From: CAIPVR01 sp049316905
GTDB taxonomy: Bacteria; Actinomycetota; Acidimicrobiia; Acidimicrobiales; Microtrichaceae
Length of the DNA stretch: 28,235 nucleotides
NCBI GenBank assembly: GCA_049316905.1
Contig: JBMOJH010000041.1
Location: forward strand, 1 to 28,235
Reading direction: 5' to 3'
The stretch's first letter is position 1; each line of letters starts with the position of its first letter. The position numbers and the translations under genes were made by a program. The notes beneath the pieces were generated by a model. The model ran no database searches, had not been told where the DNA came from, and was given only the letters and a program-made list of their open reading frames with translations. This document shows, one piece after another, positions 12,985 to 20,844 of this stretch.

Positions 12985-14522
12985 CGGCCCGCTCCTCTCG
13001 TCGCCCCGGAGTCTCCCACCGGTGCCACCGCGCCGTCGGCGTTCGCGCCCCCACCCTCGGCACCCGGTCGGGCCGCCCACCACCGGTCCAGCTCCTCGAG
13101 GGCCCGGTCGTGGCCGAGCGGACCGTGCTCGAGGCGCAGCTCGAGCAGGTGCTCGAGCGCCCGGCCCACCTCGGGACCGGGCGGGAGGCCGAGGTGGTCC
13201 ATCACCTCGCGCCCGTCGAGATCGGGACGGATCGCGCGCAGCTCCTCGGAACGCCGGAGCTCCTCGATCCGGTCCTCGAGCTCGTCGATCCGGCGGGCGA
13301 GGGCCTCGGCCTTCCGGCGGTTGCGGGTGGTGCAGTCCGCACGGGTGAGCGCGAGGAGCTCCGCCAGGAGCGGGCCGGCGTCGCGGACGAAGCGACGAAC
13401 CGCCGCGTCGGTCCACCCCATCTGGTACGTGTGGAACCGCAGGTGCAGGTAGACGAGCTGGGTCACGTCGTCCACGGTGCGGTTCGGGAACTTGAGCGCC
13501 CGCATCCGGTCGCGGGTCATCCGGGCACCCACCACCTCGTGGTGGTGGAAGGACACCCCGCCACCCTGGATCGACCGCGTGCGCGGCTTCCCCACGTCGT
13601 GGAACAACGCCGCCAGCCGCACCTCGGGGGTACGCGCCGACTGGGCCACCACCGCGATGGTGTGCGCGAGCACGTCCTTGTGCCGGTGGATCGGGTCCTG
13701 CTCCAGGCGCATGGCGGGGAGCTCCGGCAGGAAGTGGTCCGCCAGGCCGGTGTCGTGCACGAACCACAGCCCCGCGGAGGGGTCCTCGACCATCAACAGC
13801 TTCACCAGCTCGTCGCGGATCCGCTCGGCGGACACGATCGACAGCCGGTCCGCCATCGCCACCACCGCGGACACGAGGGGGGCGTCCGGCTCGAGGTCGT
13901 GGCCTGCGATGAAGCGCGCCGCGCGGAGCATGCGGAGCGGGTCGTCGGAGAACGACACCTCGGGGTCGAGCGGCGTGCGCAGGCGACCCGCGAGCAGGTC
14001 GTCGAGGCCGCCGAACGGGTCGATCAGCTCCGGATCGGCAGAGGTGACCTCGAGCGCCATCGCGTTCACGGTGAAGTCCCGGCGGGAGAGGTCGTCGACG
14101 ACGTCCCGGCTGAACTCCACGTCGGGCTTGCGGCTGTCGGGACGGTAGGCCTCGGCCCGGTGCGTGGTGATCTCGAAGGTACGGCCCCCGACCCGGCAGC
14201 CGATCGTGCCGAACCGCTCGCCCTGGGTCCACACCGCGTCGGCGACCGGGCCCACCACCGCCTTCACCTCGGCCGGGGTGGCGTCGGTCGTGAGGTCGAT
14301 GTCCGGCTCGGCAGTGTCGCCATCCGGGCCGCCGTCCGCCTCGGAGTCGGCCCCGCCCGTTCGGTCGCCGGGCGAACCGACCTCCGGGGCCACCGTCGGG
14401 ACCTTCGCGAAGCCGTCACGGACCTGACCGCCCACGACGTACAGCCGGAACCCCGCGGCGGCGAAGCGGTCGCCGAGCGGACGCACGTCCGACAGGAGCT
14501 CACGGAACTGCGGGGGGATCAC
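12981..14522 (-). CDS. pcnA: CCA tRNA nucleotidyltransferase with HD domain and unusual head-domain insert
   Basis: 513 residues from GTG 14522. Class II CCA-adding enzyme: VVGGQVRD (29–36) and DID (74–76) of the nucleotidyltransferase site, RRDFTVNAMAL (147–157), the RMLRAARF helix, and an HD domain (LFHDVGKP; HHHEVVGARM). It adds or repairs the 3'-CCA of tRNA. The usual short link between VRD and DxD (LLGR...) is replaced by about 34 extra residues (38–71), rich in Gly, Asp, Pro and Glu. A TACCCT box 6 nt before GTG 14522 suggests leaderless transcription. Divergent placement from the DUF6049 block matches mycobacterial pcnA (Rv3907c). The C-terminal 30 residues are low-complexity. Confidence 0.93.
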   Translation of the reverse strand: MIPPQFRELLSDVRPLGDRFAAAGFRLYVVGGQVRDGFAKVPTVAPEVGSPGDRTGGADSEADGGPDGDTAEPDIDLTTDATPAEVKAVVGPVADAVWTQGERFGTIGCRVGGRTFEITTHRAEAYRPDSRKPDVEFSRDVVDDLSRRDFTVNAMALEVTSADPELIDPFGGLDDLLAGRLRTPLDPEVSFSDDPLRMLRAARFIAGHDLEPDAPLVSAVVAMADRLSIVSAERIRDELVKLLMVEDPSAGLWFVHDTGLADHFLPELPAMRLEQDPIHRHKDVLAHTIAVVAQSARTPEVRLAALFHDVGKPRTRSIQGGGVSFHHHEVVGARMTRDRMRALKFPNRTVDDVTQLVYLHLRFHTYQMGWTDAAVRRFVRDAGPLLAELLALTRADCTTRNRRKAEALARRIDELEDRIEELRRSEELRAIRPDLDGREVMDHLGLPPGPEVGRALEHLLELRLEHGPLGHDRALEELDRWWAARPGAEGGGANADGAVAPVGDSGATRGAGR

Positions 14523-14589
14523 GCCGGAAGGGTATCGGCCGACCGGCACGACCCCCGAGTGCCGGACCGCTGCGCGCCGCCCTGTGGCG

Positions 14590-15594
14590 TCAGTCGAGGT
14601 CGCGGGCGGCGCGCACCCGTTCCACCACGTCACCACCCGGCCCGCCCGCGCTCGGGGGTTCCGGGTGCAGTCGCTCGCCGAGGAGGGCCGCCACGGTGGC
14701 CGCGGACGAGTGCGCCAGGGCGGGCAGGTCGTACCCGCCCTCGAGGAAGGCCACGACCCGTCCCGCGGGCACCAGCGCGGCGAGATCCGTCGTGAGGTCG
14801 GCGAAGTCGCCCGAGGTGAGGCCGAGATCGGTGAGCGGGTCGTCGCGGTGGCCGTCGTAGCCGGCGGAGAGGAGCAGCCAGGTGGTGCCGTGGCGGGCGA
14901 GCGCCGGCGCCACGAGCTCCTCCACCGAGCTCCGGTACACGTCGCCGGTGGCGCCGGGCGGCACGGGCACGTTGAGGGTCGTGCCCGCGCCCTCGCCCGA
15001 GCCGGACTCCGAGGCCAGGCCGGTGCCGGGGTAGAGCGGCTGCTGGTGCCAGGAGACGTAGAGCACCCGACCGTCGCCGTAGAAGATGTCCTGGGTGCCG
15101 TTGCCGTGGTGGGCGTCCACGTCCACCACCGCCACCCGCTCTCCCGCCTCGGCCAGCGCGGCCGCGGCCACCGCCACGTGGTTGAAGAGGCAGAAGCCCA
15201 TCGCCCGGTTGGCCGTGGCGTGGTGACCGGGCGGGCGCACCGCCACGAACGCGGCGTCGGCCTGACCGGCGCGGAGACGCTCCACGGCGTCCAGGCCGGC
15301 ACCGGAGGCGAGCCGGGCCAGGTCCGCCGAGTACTCGCCCACCACCGTGTCGGCGTCGAGCTGGGTCCGGCCCGATCGGCAGAACTGGTCGATACCCCGC
15401 ACGAAGGCGGAGGGGTGCACGCGGTGCAGCTCGTCGTCGGTGGCGGGGCGGGGCCGGGTCCACGACACGGCCTCCTCCAGGTCGTGGACGGTGAGGCCGT
15501 CGAGCACCGCGGTGAGCCGGTCGGGGCGTTCGGGATGGAACGGCCCCGTGTCATGGGCCAGGAAACGCTCGTCGGCGTACATCAGCACGGCCAC
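14590..15594 (-). CDS. Histone-deacetylase-family (AcuC/HdaH-like) zinc hydrolase
   Basis: 334 residues. Arginase/deacetylase fold with intact active site: RPPGHHA with His124–His125, DVDAHHGNGTQDIFY with ligands Asp160 and His162, SAGYDGH with Asp247, and the transition-state Tyr288 in LEGGYDL. Bacterial members deacetylate acetyl-lysine on proteins, acetylpolyamines or small amides; the substrate here is unknown. GTG 15594 follows a TACGCT box by 6 nt with no ribosome site, so the mRNA is probably leaderless. It lies 67 nt upstream of pcnA, in the same direction. The adjacent divergent gene is a GNAT acetyltransferase, an opposing activity, which may be coincidence. Confidence 0.93.
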   Translation of the reverse strand: MAVLMYADERFLAHDTGPFHPERPDRLTAVLDGLTVHDLEEAVSWTRPRPATDDELHRVHPSAFVRGIDQFCRSGRTQLDADTVVGEYSADLARLASGAGLDAVERLRAGQADAAFVAVRPPGHHATANRAMGFCLFNHVAVAAAALAEAGERVAVVDVDAHHGNGTQDIFYGDGRVLYVSWHQQPLYPGTGLASESGSGEGAGTTLNVPVPPGATGDVYRSSVEELVAPALARHGTTWLLLSAGYDGHRDDPLTDLGLTSGDFADLTTDLAALVPAGRVVAFLEGGYDLPALAHSSAATVAALLGERLHPEPPSAGGPGGDVVERVRAARDLD

Positions 15595-15600
15595 CCGGCC

Positions 15601-15606
15601 AGCGTA
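15601..15606 (-). promoter_or_regulatory. Candidate -10 box for leaderless deacetylase gene
   Basis: TACGCT (TANNNT) on the minus strand, 6 nt before GTG 15594. There is no Shine-Dalgarno in the gap. Confidence 0.45.
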
Positions 15607-15625
15607 CTGTCGGAGGGGGTTCGCC

Positions 15626-15631
15626 TATCCT
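15626..15631 (+). promoter_or_regulatory. Candidate -10 box upstream of the GNAT gene
   Basis: TATCCT fits TANNNT and would start a transcript near 15638, giving a leader of about 46 nt with GGAG before ATG 15684. No clear -35 hexamer is present. Confidence 0.35.
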
Positions 15632-15683
15632 CGTCGGGTACCGCCCGCCGGAACGCCTTCCCCGTAGGAGCCAGAGCGACGGC

Positions 15684-16400
15684 ATGACCACCCGCCAGAC
15701 CCTGACCGTGGGCGCCGACCGCTTCCGGGTCGGGCCGTGGCACGCCGACCGCTCGATCGCGTACCTGGCCCTCCCCCCGGAGGTCGCGCGGCCGTCCGAC
15801 GACGGGTTGCGGCGGTGCGTGGACCGGCTCGCGGATGCCGGGTACACGTCGATCATCACCTCGGCGCTGCATCCCGAGGAGGCCGGGGCCTTCCTGCGAC
15901 AGGGGTTCGCGGAGTACGACCGGCTCCGCGTGCTCGCCCACGACCTGCGCGACCTCGACCCGCCCCGTCCCCCGCTCGTTCCGGAGGTCCGGCTGCGGCG
16001 GGCGCGGCGCGGCGACCGCGGACCCGCGCTGGTGGTCGACGGCCGGGCCTTCCCGCCGTTCTGGCGAATGGACCGCGCCGGTCTCGCGGAGGCCGAGTCG
16101 GCCACCCCGTCCCGGCGGTTCCGGGTGGCCGTGCGCGACCACGTCGTCGGCTACGCCATCACCGGCCGTGGCGGCAGCCAGGCGTTCCTGCAACGCCTCG
16201 CCACCGACCCCGACCTCGCGGGCCACGGCGTGGGCAGTGCGCTGGTGGTGGACGCGCTGCACTGGGCCACGCGGCGCCGCTGCCGGCGGCTGCTCGTGAA
16301 CACCCAGCGCGAGAACGAGCGCGCCCTCGACCTGTACCGCCGGCTCGGCTTCCGGCCGACCCCGACGGACCTGGTCGTCCTCAGCCGGCCGGTGCCGTGA
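15684..16400 (+). CDS. GNAT-family N-acetyltransferase
   Basis: 238 residues. The C-terminal half (about 98–235) is a GNAT domain: VRLRRARRGD start, acetyl-CoA loop in LATDPDLAGHGVGSALVVDAL (landmark LAGHGVGSAL, pattern Q/RxxGxG), and the NERALDLYRRLGF helix–strand. The N-terminal half has only remnants of the fold (ALHPEEAGAFLRQGF resembles the last GNAT helix and strand), so it looks like a decayed tandem domain. Substrate unknown. It opens the plus-strand block that in Mycobacterium starts with mutT4. Its stop overlaps the next start (GTGA), so it is coupled to the DUF6049 gene. Confidence 0.85.
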   Translation: MTTRQTLTVGADRFRVGPWHADRSIAYLALPPEVARPSDDGLRRCVDRLADAGYTSIITSALHPEEAGAFLRQGFAEYDRLRVLAHDLRDLDPPRPPLVPEVRLRRARRGDRGPALVVDGRAFPPFWRMDRAGLAEAESATPSRRFRVAVRDHVVGYAITGRGGSQAFLQRLATDPDLAGHGVGSALVVDALHWATRRRCRRLLVNTQRENERALDLYRRLGFRPTPTDLVVLSRPVP

Positions 16401-18646
16401 ACGGGCCGTCGCGGGCGCGCGCGACCCGGGTTCGGATCGCCGCCGCGCTGTTCGTCACGGCCGCCGTCGCCCTCGCCGCCCTCGGGACCTCACCGACGGC
16501 GGGCGCGCGGGCCCGCCAGGACTCCCCGCCGACCACCACACCGACACGCGCGGGCGCCGGTGCCGCGGCCGGCTCCGGTCCGCTCACGATCACCGAGGTG
16601 AGCCCGTGGGTGGCGGCCCAGGGCACGTTCGAGGTCCGGTTCGCGCCCACCTCGCTCCCGGCGGGTTCGGTCCTGCGCTACACGGTCCACCAGCGCCTGC
16701 GCGACGGACGTTCCGGTTCGATCCGGGGATCCCTCGACGCCCTCCTCGACGGCGCGTCGCCGGGTCCGGTCCTCCGCGGACCGGTGGAGGTACCGGTCGA
16801 CCAGCTCGGCGATCCGGCCGCGGGACCGGTCCTGCGCGTCCCGATCGACCCTTCCCGCGGTGGGACCGGGCGGGTCTACGTCCCCGATCCGGGCATCCAT
16901 CCGGTCAGCCTCGACCTGCTCGATACGTCGGGCCGCGAGCTCTGGGCCGACCGCGTGCTGCTCAACCGCCTGCCCGCGGATGCGGTCGAGGACCCGGGCG
17001 GCGCGCCCGGTCGCATGGCCGTCACGCTCCTGCTCCCGATCGAGGGCCCGCCCAGCCTGGAACCCGACGGCACGGCGACGATCGACCCGGTCACCCGTTC
17101 CGCCGTCGCGTCGGCGACGACCCTGCTCACCGCGGTCCCCGAGGCGCCCCTCACGCTCGGACTCCGGCCGAACACGCTCACGGGTGCGGTCCGATCGGGA
17201 TCGGCGGCCGACGAGGCCTTCGTGCAGGCACTGCGCTCCCCCGCCCTCCGCGCGGCGGTCGCGCGCCGGACCGACGTGGCGGTCGACGTCGGCGGGCTGG
17301 TGGAGGCGGGGGCCACCGACGAGCTGGGCCGTCAGCTGCTCGACGGGGCGGCGACCCTGACCGACGTCACGGGCCGGGGGGTGCAGGTCACCACCTGGCT
17401 GCTCGACGACACGCTCGGCCCGGCGTCGCTGCCGGTCCTGTCCGGCCTCGGCACCCGCCGCGTGCTCCTGCCCGCGGAGCGGCTGCGGCTCCCGTCGGGC
17501 GTCAGCCCCGAGGACGCCCGGTCCCGGGCCCTCGGACTGCAGGACGGATCGGGGCTGACCGTCACGGCGGAGGACCCGCTCCTCACCCTGCGCCTGACCG
17601 ATCCGCGCCAGGACCCGGGGGTGCGGGCCAACCAGGTCGCCACGTCGCTGATGGCGGGGTGGTTCACCGCTGCGGACGAGGGCGCCGGAGCGTTCCCGGG
17701 CCCCTCTGCCGTGGTGGTCGTGCCGCCGGCCACCGATCCGGCGGCGCTGCGCGCCCTCCTCCCGGCCCTCGCCGGGGACGGTCCGCTGACCGCCGATCCC
17801 GCCGCGGTCCCCACCGAACCCGCGCGCGTCGGTGGCCGGACCGCGACCGCGTCGTTGGCGCCGCGGGTCCCCGCGGACCAGGACGGCCCGGTCGCGGTGG
17901 CCCGGACCGGGCAGCGCCTCATCGACGCGTACCGCCGGATGGCCGGTTCGGCCGAGCCGGACCTCGAGCTGTGGTCCGACCTCAACTCCGAGGTGCTGTC
18001 CACCCAGATGGACGCCGGGCGCCGGGCCCGCACCCAGGCCGCGATCGCCTCGGACATCGAGCGCCACGCTGCGCGGATCGAGCTGCCGCCGGAACGCCGG
18101 GTGGTGCTCACCAGCCGCGACGCAACCGTCCCGCTCCGGTTCCGCAACGGCCTCGCCTACCCGGTGCAGGTCATCATCCGGGCCCGGGCACCCCGCCTGG
18201 AGATCCAGGGCGGCGACACACAGCTCGTCACGCTGCGCCCCGGCGAGAACCGCGTGGACCTCGACGTGACCGTCCGCGCCCCGGGCACCGCCCTGCTCCG
18301 CCTCGACGTCCGTTCACCGGACGGCGTGATCGTCCTCGGTCGCAGCAACCTGCCCGTGACCTCGTCGTCGATCTCCGGGGTGGGCGCCGCACTCTCGGTC
18401 GTGTCGCTCCTGGTCCTCCTCGGGTGGTGGCTCCTCACCGTGCGCCGGCGCCGCCGCGAGGACGCCCGGGACGCGGGCCACCACCCGTGTCAGGCCGGTC
18501 CCCCGGCCGGTCCGGACGACCCCGCCGACGACGGCGACGACGCGCCGGACGACACGCGGAACGACACGCGGAACGACACCGACCCGGCAGCCGAGGGCTC
18601 CGGGAGCACGGCCCCGGCGGCCGGTAGCGTCGGCCCCGGTGGATGA
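16397..18646 (+). CDS. DUF6049-family secreted, membrane-anchored protein
   Basis: 749 residues from GTG 16397. It has a signal peptide (basic head, hydrophobic ITAALFVTAA-like core at about 12–32, ARA cleavage-type site), a long extracellular part beginning with beta-rich sequence (LTITEVSPWVAAQGTFEVRF landmarks), and a membrane segment near 660–683 (SVVSLLVLLGWWLLTV) followed by RRRRR and a cytoplasmic acidic tail. This matches the conserved actinobacterial protein encoded before mviN (Rv3909 type), of unknown biochemical role and presumed cell-wall function. GTGA overlap with the GNAT gene and 8-nt overlap with the kinase gene place it in one operon. The tail has DTRN repeated from a 12-bp tandem repeat. 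Confidence 0.85.
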   Translation: MNGPSRARATRVRIAAALFVTAAVALAALGTSPTAGARARQDSPPTTTPTRAGAGAAAGSGPLTITEVSPWVAAQGTFEVRFAPTSLPAGSVLRYTVHQRLRDGRSGSIRGSLDALLDGASPGPVLRGPVEVPVDQLGDPAAGPVLRVPIDPSRGGTGRVYVPDPGIHPVSLDLLDTSGRELWADRVLLNRLPADAVEDPGGAPGRMAVTLLLPIEGPPSLEPDGTATIDPVTRSAVASATTLLTAVPEAPLTLGLRPNTLTGAVRSGSAADEAFVQALRSPALRAAVARRTDVAVDVGGLVEAGATDELGRQLLDGAATLTDVTGRGVQVTTWLLDDTLGPASLPVLSGLGTRRVLLPAERLRLPSGVSPEDARSRALGLQDGSGLTVTAEDPLLTLRLTDPRQDPGVRANQVATSLMAGWFTAADEGAGAFPGPSAVVVVPPATDPAALRALLPALAGDGPLTADPAAVPTEPARVGGRTATASLAPRVPADQDGPVAVARTGQRLIDAYRRMAGSAEPDLELWSDLNSEVLSTQMDAGRRARTQAAIASDIERHAARIELPPERRVVLTSRDATVPLRFRNGLAYPVQVIIRARAPRLEIQGGDTQLVTLRPGENRVDLDVTVRAPGTALLRLDVRSPDGVIVLGRSNLPVTSSSISGVGAALSVVSLLVLLGWWLLTVRRRRREDARDAGHHPCQAGPPAGPDDPADDGDDAPDDTRNDTRNDTDPAAEGSGSTAPAAGSVGPGG
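18551..18580 (+). repeat. 12-bp tandem repeat in the DUF6049 tail
   Basis: Unit GACACGCGGAAC occurs twice in tandem and starts a third, partial copy. It encodes DTRN-DTRN-DTD in the cytoplasmic acidic tail and keeps the frame. Confidence 0.6.
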
Positions 18647-20195
18647 CGCGCGGGCCGGACGTCGGGGGCTGGATCCCTCGACCGCGCCCGGTGCCCTGAC
18701 GAGCGCGGTCCTCTGCGGGCGCTACCGGCTCGACCGTCAGATCGGCATGGGCGGGATGGCACAGGTCTGGGAGGGCACCGACACCGTCCTCGGCCGACGG
18801 GTCGCGGTCAAGGTGTTGCACCCGCACCTGGCCCAGGACCAGGCCTACGTGCACCGCTTCCGCCAGGAGGCCGTGGCGGCCGCCCGGCTGAACGCACCGG
18901 GGATCGTCGGCGTGTTCGACACCTGCAGCGACGACGGCGTCGAGGCCATCGTCATGGAGCTGCTCGACGCCCGAACGCTCCGGGACCTGCTCGACGAGCA
19001 CGGCGTGCTCGACGCTGACACCACCCGACGGATCGGGCTCCGGCTCCTCGACGCGCTCGAGGCCGCCCACGCCGCGGGGCTGGTCCACCGCGACGTGAAG
19101 CCGTCGAACATCCTCCTGTGCACCGACGGCCGGGTGAAGATCGCGGACTTCGGCATCGCCAAGGCCGACGACCATCCGGACATGACCCGCGACGAGTCGG
19201 TGGTGGGCACGGCGTCCTACCTCGCGCCGGAGCAGCTCACGTCGGCCGATGTGGACGGCCGCGCCGACCTCTACGCACTCGGGCTCGTCCTCTACGAATG
19301 CCTCACCGGCCGCCTCCCCTTCTCCGGCGACACGAGCGCCGCGGTGGCCGTCGCCCGCCTCCACACCGACCCGGTGCCACCCCGCCGGGTGCGAGCGGAC
19401 GTCCCACCGGCACTCGAGGCCGCCGTCATGGGCGCGCTGGCCCGCGACCCCGCGGCCCGCTACCCCAGCGCCGCGGCCTTCCGGGCCGCGCTCCTGGGCC
19501 CGGTGGCGCCGGTGCTGCCCGCCCGTCCGGTACCCGTCGATCCCGTGACCGCGGAGACCGAGGCGGTTGCCGGGTTCGGTCGGTCCGAGCGCAGTTGGAT
19601 GCTCCGGGCGTTCCTGATCCTGCTCGTCACCGCCGCACTCGTGGTCGCCGGACTGCTCCTGCGGGAGGCGCAGCGTTCCGACGAGCCGCCCGCGACCACG
19701 AGCACGACGACCGCGCCGGCTGGCGGGGAGGGCGCGCTCCCGGTCACCCGGACCGCGGCGGTGGACCCCCAGGGGTCGGGTACCTCCGGGGAGAACGACG
19801 ACCTCACCGACCGGGCCACCGACGGGAACCCCGCCACTGCCTGGCGGACCGAGAGCTACGACTCCCCCACCTTCTTCGGGGCGAAGCGGGGCGTCGGCAT
19901 CGCCGCGGTGCTCGAGGAGCGGTCGCGGATCACCGGGATCCGGCTCCGGGGGTCCACCAACGGCTGGTCCGCCACGGTCTACGTGCTCGATGGCGGGGAC
20001 CCGGCCCGGTTCGACCCCGCGACCGCCACGGCGGTGGCCCGCCTCGACAAGGTCCGCGGGCCGGTGGACCTGCCGCTCGATGCCGCCGGTCGCACCGTCG
20101 TGGTCTGGATCACCGACCTCGGCACCGAGGTGGGCGATGGTCGGCACCGGGTGGAGGTCGCCGAGCTGACCGTGCTCGGCACCCCGGGGGCCTGA
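18639..20195 (+). CDS. Transmembrane Ser/Thr protein kinase with MviN-type C-terminal ectodomain
   Basis: 518 residues from GTG 18639. A Hanks-type kinase domain spans about 28–288 with all catalytic elements: glycine loop IGMGGMAQV (35–43), Lys58, HRDVKPSN (150–157), DFG (170–172), APE (197–199). One membrane segment at about 322–341, then a Ser/Thr/Pro linker and an extracellular jelly-roll-like domain (about 380–515) with landmarks DLTDRATDGNPATAWRTESY and VVVWITDLGTEVGDG. That ectodomain resembles the C-terminus of mycobacterial MviN (Rv3910), which is MurJ fused to a pseudokinase and this domain. Here the MurJ part is absent and the kinase looks active. It follows DUF6049 as mviN does in Mycobacterium. 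Likely targets are cell-wall regulators; CwlM is a nearby candidate. Confidence 0.9.
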   Translation: MDDARAGRRGLDPSTAPGALTSAVLCGRYRLDRQIGMGGMAQVWEGTDTVLGRRVAVKVLHPHLAQDQAYVHRFRQEAVAAARLNAPGIVGVFDTCSDDGVEAIVMELLDARTLRDLLDEHGVLDADTTRRIGLRLLDALEAAHAAGLVHRDVKPSNILLCTDGRVKIADFGIAKADDHPDMTRDESVVGTASYLAPEQLTSADVDGRADLYALGLVLYECLTGRLPFSGDTSAAVAVARLHTDPVPPRRVRADVPPALEAAVMGALARDPAARYPSAAAFRAALLGPVAPVLPARPVPVDPVTAETEAVAGFGRSERSWMLRAFLILLVTAALVVAGLLLREAQRSDEPPATTSTTTAPAGGEGALPVTRTAAVDPQGSGTSGENDDLTDRATDGNPATAWRTESYDSPTFFGAKRGVGIAAVLEERSRITGIRLRGSTNGWSATVYVLDGGDPARFDPATATAVARLDKVRGPVDLPLDAAGRTVVVWITDLGTEVGDGRHRVEVAELTVLGTPGA

Positions 20196-20199
20196 CCGC

Positions 20200-20844
20200 G
20201 TGCGACCGCGGCGGCGCCGGACCGACCTCCGGCGCCTCGACGACCCCGGCCTCGTGGAGCTGGCCCGCAACGGCGACGCCGCGGCGCTCGACGAGCTCCT
20301 GGCGCGACACCTCGACCGCCTCCGCGCCGTCTGTCGCCGGGTGTGCCGCGACCCGCACGAGGCCGAGGACGCGCTCCAGGACGCGCTGGTGGCCATCACC
20401 CGGGGGCTGGCCGGATTCCGGGGCGGGTCGTCGTTCACGACCTGGGCGTCGCGGATCGCCACCAACCGCTGTCTCGACGAGCTGCGACGGCACCGCCGGC
20501 GACCGGAGCCCGTCGAACCGGACGGGCCGCGACTGGTCCGACCCACGGCCGAGGGGGCGGGGCCCGACGCGTCGGCCGTCCGCGCCGAGGACCGCCGCCT
20601 CGTGATCGAGGCCCTGGCGCAGCTGCCGCCCGAGCAGCGTGACGTGGTCGTCCTCCGCGACGTGCTCGATCTCGACTACGCCGGGATCGCCGAGGAGCTC
20701 GGCCTGCCCATCGGGACGGTCCGGTCGCGGCTGGCCCGGGGCCGGGCGCGGCTGGCGACCGTCCTCGCGGCGGACGGGAACCCGGGAGCCGTCGTGGACG
20801 TCGATGACGGAGAGGCGACGGTGGGAGCCGAGCGCGATGACTGA
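20200..20844 (+). CDS. ECF-type RNA polymerase sigma factor (SigM-like position)
   Basis: 214 residues. Region 2 at about 18–90 (LVELARNGDAAALDELL; DALQDALVAITRGLAGFRG; FTTWASRIATNRCLDELRR) and region 4 at about 130–185 (LPPEQRDVVVLRDVLDLDYAGIAEEL; GTVRSRLARGRARL). The acidic C-terminal extension VVDVDDGEATVGAERDD is unusual. GTG 20200 lies 4 nt after the kinase stop with no clear ribosome site, so coupling is likely. By position it matches mycobacterial sigM (Rv3911), located between mviN and trxB; this is a synteny-based guess and I give no symbol. The next gene overlaps it by 8 nt and looks like its anti-sigma factor. Confidence 0.92.
   Translation: MRPRRRRTDLRRLDDPGLVELARNGDAAALDELLARHLDRLRAVCRRVCRDPHEAEDALQDALVAITRGLAGFRGGSSFTTWASRIATNRCLDELRRHRRRPEPVEPDGPRLVRPTAEGAGPDASAVRAEDRRLVIEALAQLPPEQRDVVVLRDVLDLDYAGIAEELGLPIGTVRSRLARGRARLATVLAADGNPGAVVDVDDGEATVGAERDD

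Noticed and set aside
12985..14232. Treating the stress-protein frame as one long protein running back to 14232
   Set aside because: The upstream part is antisense-like frame-shifted CCA-enzyme DNA of Arg/Pro/Gly composition; ATG 12984 is the coupled start.
16397..18639. Search for a MurJ flippase in this interval
   Set aside because: The interval is fully taken by DUF6049, with only a signal peptide and one C-terminal membrane segment; no multi-helix MurJ region is present.
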